A stretch of 64,000 bases of DNA, from NCBI GenBank assembly GCA_006218065.1, contig VBWE01000009.1, forward strand, positions 1-64,000. The letters are read 5' to 3'. Positions 1 through 9,700 of this stretch are shown one piece after another (the stretch's first letter is position 1; each line of letters starts with the position of its first letter). The notes under the pieces are model-generated. The model made no database searches and was not told the DNA's origin. It saw only the letters and a list, made by a program, of their open reading frames with translations. The stretch comes from Bacteroidota bacterium (GTDB lineage Bacteria; Bacteroidota; Bacteroidia; Palsa-965). Position numbers and translations under genes: made by a program.

Positions 1-174
1 AGACGCGAAGGCGCTAACGTTTAAGTTCAATCGCCAATCCAAAATCGGCAATCGCAAATCGGAAAACGGCCATTTTTGCCGGTACAATCTGGTTGTTCGC
101 CTATATTTTTTTCCGCTCTCCTGCTTTTCGGGTTTATTTGATAAACAAGCTTGTTCCGCAAGTTTTCAAACCCG

Positions 175-768
175 ATGGCATCCAATAACACGAAATACAA
201 TCCACCGGTCGATATCGACGCTTTGAAAAGAGGCGACGAAACGGCTTTCCGGGAGCTTTTCGAAGCGTACCGTGACAGGGTGTATAATACCGTGCTTGGA
301 TTTGTCGGTTCGGAAGCCGATGCCGAAGACCTCACGCAGGATGTGTTCATTGAAGTATTCCGTTCGGTTGCGCGTTTCCGCGGCGATTCGAAAATTTCGA
401 CCTGGCTGTATCGCGTGGCGGTGAATGCGGCCCTGATGCACATCCGCAGCCGCGACCGGAAAGCCCGCCGGGCCAGGATGGTGGACTGGATCAGCTTTTC
501 GAAAAACGAAGGCCGCTCCGCCCTGCAGTTCGATCACCCGGGCATCCGCCTGGAGAACAAAGAAAAAGCGGCCGTGCTTTTCAACGCGCTGCAGAAACTG
601 CCGGAAAACCAGCGCACCGCCTGGACCCTGCACAAGATCGAGGACCTGAGCTATGAAGAAATCTCAGGCGTGATGCAGACTACGCTGTCGTCCGTCGAAT
701 CGCTGATGTTCCGGGCCAGGCAGAATTTGCAGAAACAGTTAAACCAGTATTACCGGGGAAATGACTAA
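175..768 (+). CDS. ECF-type RNA polymerase sigma factor
   Basis: Region 2 motif DAEDLTQDVFIEVFRSVARFRGDSKISTWLYRVAVNAAL and region 4 LPENQRTAWTLHKIEDLSYEEISGVMQTTLSSVESLMFRARQNL. ATG at 175 preferred over the TTG at 151. Confidence 0.95.
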   Translation: MASNNTKYNPPVDIDALKRGDETAFRELFEAYRDRVYNTVLGFVGSEADAEDLTQDVFIEVFRSVARFRGDSKISTWLYRVAVNAALMHIRSRDRKARRARMVDWISFSKNEGRSALQFDHPGIRLENKEKAAVLFNALQKLPENQRTAWTLHKIEDLSYEEISGVMQTTLSSVESLMFRARQNLQKQLNQYYRGND

Positions 769-1051
769 AGAAGAAAAAATAAAACAGGAGGTGGAAGAAA
801 CACTCGCCGCTTTCGATCGCTCGCAGCGGGCGGAAGCGCCGGCTTTCCTGTTCACGCGCTTACTGGCGCGGATGCAGCGCCCGCACAGCGCCTGGCCGCG
901 CATATTCAAACCAGCGCTGGCGGCATTAACGGTCATCACGATGATCCAGTTGTTCGTGGTGATCGGTAACCGCAATTCCGCAGCGCCCGATCCGATCGAC
1001 CGGCTCATGCAGGAATATCACCTGGAACAAAACAACGGATTTAATTTCTGA
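761..1051 (+). CDS. Small membrane protein, likely cognate anti-sigma factor
   Basis: Overlaps the 3' end of the sigma gene by 8 bp; soluble N-terminus followed by one hydrophobic segment (ALAALTVITMIQLFVVIG). Confidence 0.65.
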   Translation: MTKEEKIKQEVEETLAAFDRSQRAEAPAFLFTRLLARMQRPHSAWPRIFKPALAALTVITMIQLFVVIGNRNSAAPDPIDRLMQEYHLEQNNGFNF

Positions 1052-1053
1052 TC

Positions 1054-1515
1054 ATGAACACCGCAAGAAACAAATGGTTTACCGCCGGTATCCTGCTGCT
1101 CGTAGCGACGAATATCGTACTGCTTACGCTTTTTTTCATGCGCCCCGGCAGGGACGGCAGGCACGGACCCGGGCCGGAAAAGGATCCGCACCTTTTTCTT
1201 GAAACGGAACTCGGGTTAAACGATCAGCAGAAAACGCAATACCGCGAACTGCGAAAAAGCCAGCGCACAGTGATCGATTCGCTTAATCATGCGATGCACG
1301 GATTACGGTCGGCGCTTTTTGAATTTTCCACGACCAATGCCGCGGCTGCGGATTCGATCAGCCGGAAGATCGGGGAAATTCACGGGCAGATCGATCAATC
1401 CACCTACACGATGTTCAGCAAAGTGCGCACGATTTGTACTGCTGAGCAACAGAAAAAATTCGATGCCGTTATCCAGGAAATGCTGCGCAGGCTGGGGAGA
1501 CGGGCGCCGCATTAA
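1054..1515 (+). CDS. Spy/CpxP-like periplasmic heavy-metal sensor/chaperone family protein
   Basis: N-terminal TM, LGLNDQQKTQYRELRKSQR and C-terminal TAEQQKKFDAVIQEML (LTxxQ-like helices); follows the sigma/anti-sigma pair. Confidence 0.7.
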   Translation: MNTARNKWFTAGILLLVATNIVLLTLFFMRPGRDGRHGPGPEKDPHLFLETELGLNDQQKTQYRELRKSQRTVIDSLNHAMHGLRSALFEFSTTNAAAADSISRKIGEIHGQIDQSTYTMFSKVRTICTAEQQKKFDAVIQEMLRRLGRRAPH

Positions 1516-1579
1516 TTATAGGCGGCATGCTGAGCGACACGAAAGTCGACGTTTTATGTTTTGGATTTAGAGGAGATTG

Positions 1580-1700
1580 GGTTAACGGTTTGGGTACTGG
1601 CGTTGGCGGTTTTTTGAAACAATGTCTGCCCGCACCAATATTTACTAATTGCTCAAATGTTTATCATCGCACTGTCCGATCACTAACGCAAAGTTTGTCA
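1580..1700 (-). repeat. attC-like inverted element B, downstream of the DHFR-family gene
   Basis: Minus strand: TGACAAAC-TTTGCGTT ... AACGCCA-gtacccaaacc-GTTAACC. Begins 8 nt after the stop of 1708..2268. Confidence 0.4.
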
Positions 1701-1707
1701 ATCTTTA

Positions 1708-2268
1708 TTATTTTGAATATTTCAAGACTACTCCGCCAGTCAATAGTGGTTGTGTTGAAACGAGAGATAAATTTTTAGAGGCAATGCCTTGTCTGAAAAG
1801 TGGTCGTCCACTGCCTAAAATAACCGGTGCAATACCAATTCGATATTCGTCAAACAGATCGTCTTTTATAAATGTCTCTGAAAGGTTTGCACTACCGAAA
1901 ACATAAATATCTTTTCCACCTTCTTCTTTTAGTTTCTGGATTTCGCCAGAAGCATTTTCACTGATAACTGACGTGTTGTTCCATTCAGCAGATTTCAAGG
2001 TCCTGGAAAAAACAAGTTTGGGTATGCTGTTCATCAGTTTAGCAACTTCCTGTTCAGCAGTTTCTCCTTCGGCCTTAGTCCAATATGCAGCCATACCTTC
2101 ATAAGTCACACGCCCAAATACGAGGTAGTCTGCAGAATTTAATTGTTCAATACTTAGTTTTTCAAGTTCCTGGCCCCAAACAACATGGTGAAATGATAAG
2201 TCCCAATTTTGGTTTCCTTCAAAATAACCGTCAAGGGTTATTACGTTCCACATTATAAGTTTCCTCAT
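1708..2268 (-). CDS. Dihydrofolate reductase family protein (RibD C-terminal-like)
   Basis: MRKLIMWNVITLDGYFEG, YLVFGRVTYEGMAAYW, KLVFSRTL, DIYVFGSANLSETFIKDDLFDEYRIGIAPVILGSGRPLF. Confidence 0.9.
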   Translation of the reverse strand: MRKLIMWNVITLDGYFEGNQNWDLSFHHVVWGQELEKLSIEQLNSADYLVFGRVTYEGMAAYWTKAEGETAEQEVAKLMNSIPKLVFSRTLKSAEWNNTSVISENASGEIQKLKEEGGKDIYVFGSANLSETFIKDDLFDEYRIGIAPVILGSGRPLFRQGIASKNLSLVSTQPLLTGGVVLKYSK

Positions 2269-2313
2269 TTTGTTTCCTTTTTAGTCATTTGTTGTGACGT
2301 CCTTTAAGCTGCT

Positions 2314-2394
2314 GAATAACGGTCCTCTGCTTGGCGTTTGCACCGCATTCTTTTTATTATTATCCCGCGGCATAACGCCAAACCGCTGTTATGT
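2314..2394 (-). repeat. attC-like inverted element A, downstream of the 424-aa hypothetical gene
   Basis: Minus strand: ACATAAC-agcggt-TTGGCGTT-loop-AACGCCAA-gcagaggacc-GTTATTC; paired outer and inner boxes. Begins 9 nt after the stop of 2404..3678. Confidence 0.5.
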
Positions 2395-2403
2395 ACAGTG
2401 CTT

Positions 2404-3678
2404 CTATCCGTCTATTGGTCTAATTAATTCTTGCCTCTCCTTATTTGGATACATAATATTGTGTTTGTCAATTTCAGCAATTGTTGCCCATTCAAACTCT
2501 TTGGGAAAGCCCTCTGGAACATATTCTCTTGTTATTTCCTCCCCTTTTAGGTCAAACAAAATTCGATTTACACCGGTTTTTTCGGTTCCATCTGGTTTGA
2601 ATGCTCTATAATACTTATGCTTGAAAGAATATTTAGTATAATCTTGGGCGTTCGCAATATCTTTTTTTAAAGTTTCAGCGAGGCCAATTTTTACGATATG
2701 TTCCAATACATCTGGCCAGTTTGCTGTCATGTATGTAATCCACTTTGTAGCTTTAAATTCCTGAATTCTTTGTGAGAAAGTCATTGAAACATTCTGAATG
2801 CCAAACGTCGATTTAAAGTCTATTCCATGAACAACTTTTGCTTTATGGGTGTAGTTGTTCCTCATCTCATATAGAAAATTCTCTTTATCTAAATCAGTTC
2901 CGTCCTCTGAAATTATCTCAATTAAAGGGGGCATAGAATTCGTATGAATTTTAATACTCTCCAGCAATTCTTGTCTGTTTTGGGCAGGGAGGATCTCACG
3001 AATAAATCGGAAAAAGGAATTTTTAGTACCATAGATATTTTGATATCCTAGATAAAGTTGTTTCGAAAATTCAACGTTACTCAATTTCGTCTCGATTTTA
3101 GCTATCACATTTTCCCTCTCTGATATATTATCGCTTGAAGTAAGCCATGCATCAAAGGTTTTCCAAGAATGTGGTTGTCCCAATAAATCAAAGCAAGTCA
3201 ATAAATGATAAACAATGACAGGCTCCCAATGATGAAATAGTTTTTTACTAATTTCTTCTTCCTTCAACGAATTGATAAAATTCAGTCGTTCAGCAACCGC
3301 AAATATTACTCTAAGAGATGACTTGTCGAATTCGCTTGTCTTATATAGGTGTTCAAGTCGTAATTTAGAAGCTTTATGACTAATACAATCCAAAACTTCT
3401 TGGCTAGTCATATATCTTTCCAAAAGTCTTTGAGTTGACAAAACTTGTTCATATTCAAGATAGTATATATCCTTTAATGTAACCGCCCATACTGAAGAAG
3501 CAATCCAGCTAACTGCGAACTTTGTACCGCCAGCGATCACTTTTTCGGAAATCTCTATGTCATTACCACCGTCAATTTCTTTAACGTAAAATATTGCACC
3601 CAATCTTATTTTAGAACGGTCAAATGATTTCTCAAACGACTTTCCTTTGATTTGAAATTTTACATTATCACCACTCAT
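2404..3678 (-). CDS. Hypothetical protein with RX4H (HEPN-like) motif
   Basis: Long AT-rich ORF of typical protein composition; LYEMRNNYTHKAKVVHG resembles a HEPN R-x4-H signature. No family recognised by eye. Confidence 0.8.
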   Translation of the reverse strand: MSGDNVKFQIKGKSFEKSFDRSKIRLGAIFYVKEIDGGNDIEISEKVIAGGTKFAVSWIASSVWAVTLKDIYYLEYEQVLSTQRLLERYMTSQEVLDCISHKASKLRLEHLYKTSEFDKSSLRVIFAVAERLNFINSLKEEEISKKLFHHWEPVIVYHLLTCFDLLGQPHSWKTFDAWLTSSDNISERENVIAKIETKLSNVEFSKQLYLGYQNIYGTKNSFFRFIREILPAQNRQELLESIKIHTNSMPPLIEIISEDGTDLDKENFLYEMRNNYTHKAKVVHGIDFKSTFGIQNVSMTFSQRIQEFKATKWITYMTANWPDVLEHIVKIGLAETLKKDIANAQDYTKYSFKHKYYRAFKPDGTEKTGVNRILFDLKGEEITREYVPEGFPKEFEWATIAEIDKHNIMYPNKERQELIRPIDG

Positions 3679-4041
3679 CTTTTATTCCACGGAATATGTT
3701 GGGCTATGCATTACACATAACTCATGTATTGTCGCAACTCATTCAAATATACAAATATGCCCCACTGAACCCAGTTACTTTGCAGATCATCTATCATCAA
3801 GCAAATTACCCCACAACAAACGACATTAAACGCTTGCAACCGGATAAGCAAATCCACCTGAAATCCGGCGCCTGGTTCCGGAAATTACCCTTACCGGTTA
3901 CAAATGAACGAACAGTCCTGAGATTTACCACCCAGAGCAACAATTCAACTCAATTGAAATATTTTTACGAAAATTGAAAAGACACCGCAAGTTTTTATCC
4001 CGGCGATCATCCTATACAACAAACGCAATATCTTTAGTCCT

Positions 4042-5277
4042 ATGAAAAAGTTTTTTACCATACTGGCCGCAGGCGGTTTGCTGATCCGGGCGGCGGCGCA
4101 AGGTCCCGAAGTAACCTCGTGGATGATCAACACCACCGGCCTCACCGGCTACAACGGCATTGAAGCCGACGTGCAGCAGGTGCAATATTCCACCAACTCC
4201 GTTTATGTAAGCTGCTCGGGCATTCCCGATTACACGATTGGTCCCTGGCAGTCGAACCCGAATACGCCTTCGGACCAGAACTGGGTTTTTAAAATTCCGC
4301 GCAACCCGGTGCAGAATACCGGCACACCTACGGCAACCGGCCTGGGCAATATCGGCGTATTCATCAACGGCATGACGCTGTTCAACGCGAAAGACGCGTT
4401 CAGCTACAACAACCAGAATATCTGGCACCAGAATGCCGTAGTGGTGGAAGCCATCAGCTTCGATGCCTGCCTCGGTCACCCGGCGCCCGGCGGATCGTAC
4501 CACAATCACCAGAATCCGACCTGTCTCTACGTTGCCAATTCATCGCAGCATTCCGGTATTCTCGGGTACGCGTTCGACGGTTACCCGGTTTACGGACCGT
4601 ATGCTTACGCGAATACCAACGGAACAGGCGGTATCGTGCGCATGGAATCGAGTTACCAGTTGCGCAACATCACCGTACGCCAGACTTTGCCCGACGGAAC
4701 GCCGCTTACAGCCGGGCAGTACGGTCCCGCCGTGAGCGGAACTTACCCGCTCGGATATTACATTGAAGATTTCGAATACGTTTCCGGCCTCGGCGACCTG
4801 GACGAACACAACGGCCGTTTTTGTGTAACGCCGGAATATCCTTCGGGCATTTACGCCTACTTTATTACGATCGATTCCACCGGCGCTTCGGCTTATCCGT
4901 ATGCCATCGGGCCCACGTACTACGGTATCGTGGAAACGGCCAACATCGGTCCCGGCGGAGGTCACGTGACCATTTCGGAAACCGTTACGAATTACGTTCC
5001 GCAAACCGGCATCGCGCAGCAGGCTTCGGGCAATACTGCGATTAAAATTTATCCGAATCCCGCCGATGATATCATCACGATCGATTTCGGCGGCACACAG
5101 CAATCACCTTCCACGATAAGTATCCAGAACAGCCTCGGGCAGCTTGTGCTGAAGCAGGAAGCCGGTGCAGACCTCTCCTCTGCGCAGCTCTCGCTCGGTC
5201 ATTTGCCCGCCGGCCTTTACCTGGTAGAAGTTGTCACCGCGACTTCGCGCACCGTGAACCGGGTTTCCGTGCACTAG
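4042..5277 (+). CDS. YHYH domain-containing protein with T9SS type A sorting domain
   Basis: LGHPAPGGSYHNHQNPTCLY, YAFDGYPVYGPYAY, and C-terminal IKIYPNPADDIITIDF...LPAGLYLVEVVTATSRTVNRVSVH. Confidence 0.85.
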   Translation: MKKFFTILAAGGLLIRAAAQGPEVTSWMINTTGLTGYNGIEADVQQVQYSTNSVYVSCSGIPDYTIGPWQSNPNTPSDQNWVFKIPRNPVQNTGTPTATGLGNIGVFINGMTLFNAKDAFSYNNQNIWHQNAVVVEAISFDACLGHPAPGGSYHNHQNPTCLYVANSSQHSGILGYAFDGYPVYGPYAYANTNGTGGIVRMESSYQLRNITVRQTLPDGTPLTAGQYGPAVSGTYPLGYYIEDFEYVSGLGDLDEHNGRFCVTPEYPSGIYAYFITIDSTGASAYPYAIGPTYYGIVETANIGPGGGHVTISETVTNYVPQTGIAQQASGNTAIKIYPNPADDIITIDFGGTQQSPSTISIQNSLGQLVLKQEAGADLSSAQLSLGHLPAGLYLVEVVTATSRTVNRVSVH

Positions 5278-5287
5278 GTTCTGTCTG

Positions 5288-5332
5288 CGCAGCCCGCCGG
5301 AAGTAAGGGACCGGCGGGCTGCGTTTTTTTTT
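5288..5332 (+). terminator. Rho-independent terminator
   Basis: cgcagcccgccgg / ccggcgggctgcg, 13-bp perfect stem followed by T9, 10 bp after the stop of the YHYH gene. Confidence 0.9.
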
Positions 5333-5361
5333 CGAAGATCGGTCAGGCAGACAGAACGCTC

Positions 5362-5426
5362 AACGCCAAACGCTCAATTTTCAAGTATCATCGGAGCAAT
5401 AACTTGAAAATTGAGCGTTTGGCGTT
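5362..5426. repeat. Perfect 25-bp inverted repeat, 15-nt spacer
   Basis: aacgccaaacgctcaattttcaagt ... acttgaaaattgagcgtttggcgtt. Confidence 0.9.
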
Positions 5427-5512
5427 TGACATGGAGCGTTCCTTGCCCGGAAAGTATGCGTACCGAAGAATTTTATACTTTCATACAAAATTCAGCATCA
5501 ACCCTTTTTTGT

Positions 5513-6550
5513 ATGAAAAAACCGGCGGATAATTTTGATTTAAACGAACTCCTCCAAAAAGACAAGGCGGAACTCGACCGGATTAAAACGGCGCTTGAAA
5601 TCGCCAGCTTCCACGAAAGACAGGCTTTTGAAAAAAAGAAATACCGTACGGAAACGATCCGCATTTTTGCCATCGCCATCATGACTTCGCTGATCACGCT
5701 CGGGACCACGTACCTGTTCAAAGAGTTCGATCGCGTAAACGCGCAGGTGGGCAGCGCGCAGAAAGAACTGGCCGACCTGAAAAAAGAATTCGCGGGCAAA
5801 ACAGATCCCGAACAGAAAAGACAATTCGCCTGCAGCATCGCGGGTATTTATAATCCGCAGAACGATTCCTACGTGGAAAAAGAGAAAAAACGATTCCAGC
5901 AGTTCTGCGACACGATGACCAAAACCCTCGCCGCCATAGAGACACAGGGATCGAAGATCGACCAGACGGATACCAGTTCGGTGGAAAACCGGGAACTGAT
6001 CGCCAAAATAGACGCCTACGAAAAAAACATCAACGATCTCGAGGCGCAGAAAAGCATGGCCAAAACAAAAGACGAGCAGCAGGATATCGAAGCGAAAATC
6101 AAAAGCATCGACTCCGAAATCCGGAAGGAAGCCACCACGTCGCCCGAAATCAATGCCGCGGTGAAATCGACCGAAGCGATCAGCAAGAACCGCGTCCTGC
6201 AGATCATGCTGATGGACAAGGCCGATGAAGTCGTTCGCGCAACCAACAGCGTGAAGAAATACGAAGTGCAATGGTTTAAAGAAGGCTACTTCCTGCAGTT
6301 CGACGATATGCGGATACTGCTGCAGTATCTCGATAAAAAGATCGGCATCCAGGTGGAAGTCTGCCAGACCAATTCGCCCGGGAAATGTGACAAACCGATC
6401 GTAACCAAAGCCTGGGTAAGCATGGACAAGCCGCTCGGGTTCACTTCCGGCAATTTCAGGTATGAACTCCGGCTGCAGGCCATCGACCATGCCGGCAGAA
6501 ATCCCTTTACGGAAGCCGCGTACATCACGCTGGAAAAGTTCAGTAACTAA
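5513..6550 (+). CDS. Hypothetical membrane-anchored coiled-coil protein
   Basis: MKKPADNFDLNELLQKDKAELDRI; TM IFAIAIMTSLITLGTTYLF; long coiled coil. ATG at 5513 preferred. Confidence 0.75.
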   Translation: MKKPADNFDLNELLQKDKAELDRIKTALEIASFHERQAFEKKKYRTETIRIFAIAIMTSLITLGTTYLFKEFDRVNAQVGSAQKELADLKKEFAGKTDPEQKRQFACSIAGIYNPQNDSYVEKEKKRFQQFCDTMTKTLAAIETQGSKIDQTDTSSVENRELIAKIDAYEKNINDLEAQKSMAKTKDEQQDIEAKIKSIDSEIRKEATTSPEINAAVKSTEAISKNRVLQIMLMDKADEVVRATNSVKKYEVQWFKEGYFLQFDDMRILLQYLDKKIGIQVEVCQTNSPGKCDKPIVTKAWVSMDKPLGFTSGNFRYELRLQAIDHAGRNPFTEAAYITLEKFSN

Positions 6551-6572
6551 GTCCCGTGTAGTGCATCTGTTT

Positions 6573-6665
6573 AAAGGTATTCGCCTTTTACCGCTGCGCG
6601 GAGTTTACGCAAAGAAAAACCTCTGCGATTCCTCTGCGTCTTCGCGCCTCTGCGGTGAATTTTGG
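6573..6665. repeat. CTCTGCG-rich intergenic element
   Basis: ccgctgcgcggagtttacgcaaagaaaaacctctgcgattcctctgcgtcttcgcgcctctgcggtgaattttgg; noncoding, iterated CTCTGCG. Confidence 0.5.
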
Positions 6666-6754
6666 GACCGCTTAAAATGGAGACACGACTGAATATTTCA
6701 TACTGATGCACTACCCCTCCCGGGCAGCCCTGCTTTTTCGTAACTTTAGTGGCT

Positions 6755-9700
6755 ATGCATCCCGGCTTCCATCCTTCCGTTTCCGAATGGTTTTCCGGCG
6801 CTTTCGGCAATCCCACCGAAGTGCAGGAACAAGCCTGGACGCATATTGTGCAGCGCAAACACACGCTGATCGCCGCACCTACCGGTTCCGGTAAAACGCT
6901 GGCCGGTTTTCTCGCCGTGATCGACGACCTGGTGAAACAGGGCATGAACGGATCGCTGCAGCCCGGCGTGCAGATCGTGTACATTTCCCCGCTCAAGGCG
7001 CTCAGCAACGATATCGAACGCAACCTGCAGTTCCCGCTGCGCGGCGTGCGTGAAAAACTCGCGGAAATGGGCCTGCCCGAAATCACGATCGAGGCCATGG
7101 TCCGCACCGGCGACACGCCGCAGGCCGAACGCGGCGAAATGCTGAAAAACCCGCCGCACATTTTAGTCACTACGCCCGAATCGCTTTACCTGCTGCTTAC
7201 CAGCACACGCGGACGGCAGATGCTTTCCACCGCACGCACGCTGATCATTGACGAAATTCACGCGCTGATCGGCGGGAAACGCGGTTCGCACCTGGCCCTT
7301 TCCGTGCAGCGCCTGCAGGCCCTCACGGGAAATGATTTGCTGCGCATCGGCATTTCGGCCACGCAAAAACCGATCGAACAGGTCGCGCATTTCCTCACCG
7401 GCTCCGAAAAAATTCCCTGCCACATCGTCAACACCGGCCACAAGCGCCACATGGAACTCGCGATTGAACTTCCCAAATCGCCGCTCAGCGCGGTGATGGC
7501 GAATGAAGTGTGGACGGAAATTTACGACCGGCTGGAACAGCTCATCGGCGAACACGAAACCACGCTCATCTTCGTCAACACCCGGCGGATGGCGGAACGC
7601 ATTGCATTCCATCTCGCCGAGCGCATGGGTGAAAGCGTCGTAATGGCGCACCACGGCAGCATGTCGCGCGAACACCGCTTCGAAGCGGAACAGAAATTAA
7701 AAGCGGGGCAGCTCCGCGCGCTGGTCGCCACCGCGTCACTCGAACTCGGTATCGATATCGGTTCGGTGAACCTGGTTTGCCAGCTAGGCTCTCCCCGCTC
7801 CATCGCCGCTTTCCTGCAGCGCGTGGGCCGCTCGGGCCATACGGTTGCGGGAACACCGAAAGGTTTTCTTTTCCCGCTCACGCGCGACGAATTAGTGGAA
7901 TGCGTGGCGATGATCGACGCCGTGCGCAAAAGCGAACTCGACCGTATCATCATGCCGGAAAAGCCGGTGGACATTCTCTCGCAGCAGATCGTAGCCGAAA
8001 TAGCCTGCCGCGACTGCGACGAAAACGAAATTTTCGAACTTTTCACGCAGAGTTATCCTTTCCGCGATCTCGAGCGGAAAACATACGATGAAATCATCCG
8101 GATGCTTTCCGAAGGATATACCACGCGGCGCGGGCGCAGGGGCGCTTACATTCACTACGATGCGGTGAACGGCAAACTGAAAGCGCGGAAAGGCGCACGG
8201 CTGGCGGCTTTACTTTCGGGCGGCGCGATTCCCGATCTTTTCGATTACGATATTATCCTGCAGCCGGAAAGTATTTTCGTCGGCACACTGAATGAAGACT
8301 TCGCGATTGAAAGTCTTCCCGGCGATATTTTCCAGCTCGGCAACAATACCTGGAAAATCCTGAAAGTGGAAACCGGGCGCGTGCTGGTGGAAGACGCCGC
8401 GGGCCAGCCGCCTTCCATTCCCTTCTGGCTCGGCGAAGCGCCCGGCAGAACGGACGAACTTTCATTCGCCGTTTCCCGCCTGCGCGAAGGCATCGCGGAA
8501 AAACTCGGCAAGATGGAAGGACTCAAACCGCTTTCCGCTTACGAAGAAGGCGAACTCGTTGACGAGACCTGGAAAAAAGCCGCCGTCGATTGGGTCATGG
8601 AAGAAGCCGGCGTGCAACATGCAGCTGCCGATCAGCTCGTGACCTATCTCGCCACCGGGAAAGCGGCGATGGGTATGCTGCCTTCGCAAAACAATTTGGT
8701 GCTCGAACGTTTCTTCGACGAAGCGGGCGATATGCACCTGATCATTCATTCCACTTTCGGAAGCCGGATCAACAAAGCCTGGGGACTTTCGCTGCGCAAA
8801 AAATTCTGCCGCAAATTCAATTTCGAACTGCAGGCCGCGGCTACGGAAGATGCGATCATCCTTTCGCTCGGCGCCACGCACAGTTTTCCGCTCGACGAAG
8901 TATATCATTACCTGAATCCCGCCGCCGTGCGCAACGTGCTGGTCCAGGCCCTGCTCGATTCGCCGATGTTCGGTACACGCTGGCGCTGGAATGCCACGCG
9001 CGCGCTGGCCGTGCTTCGCCGCTATGCCGACCGCCGGGTTCCGCCGCAGATCCAGCGTTCGCAGTCGGAAGACCTCATCGCGCTTGTTTTCCCCGACCAG
9101 CTCGCCTGCCTCGAAAATATCGCGGGCGACCGCGAAGTGCCCGATCATCCGCTGGTGCATCAAACGATTCACGACTGCCTCACGGAACTGATGGACATCG
9201 AAGGACTGGAAAAACTGATCACGCGGATCAAAGAAGGCACGATCAGCATGCACGCGATGGATCTGCGCGAAGCATCCCCGCTGGCCGCCGAGATTCTCAC
9301 CGCGCGCCCGTATGCTTTTCTCGACGACGCGCCGCTGGAAGAACGGCGGACCAATGCCGTGCAGCAGCGCCGCTGGCTCGATCCCGCGGAAGCGAAAGGA
9401 CTCGGCCAGCTCGACATCGCTGCGATAGAAGCGGTGAAACAGGAAGCCTGGCCCGAGGCGCAGAACGCGGAAGAACTGCACGATGCGCTGGTACTTTGCG
9501 GATACATCACGCAGGAAGAAGGCGAACGGAATAACTGGAATTTGTATTTCGCGCAGCTGATGGGTGAACGCCGGGCCACCCGATTCGATACGGGCAACGT
9601 TTTGCTCTGGGTCGCAGCCGAACGTTTGTTCCAGGTCAGGGCCGTTCATCCCGCGGGAGTATATGATCCGCTGGTGGAAACGCCTGGAAAAATATTAGTC

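Noticed and set aside
1527-1906. Small plus-strand ORFs (83 and 85 aa) in the AT-rich island
   Set aside because: They overlap the attC-like element and the DHFR-family gene antisense; no coding signal.
8462-9649. Long minus-strand ORF (395 aa) inside the helicase gene
   Set aside because: Fully antisense to a motif-rich Lhr-type helicase; low-complexity Arg/His/Phe composition typical of shadow ORFs.
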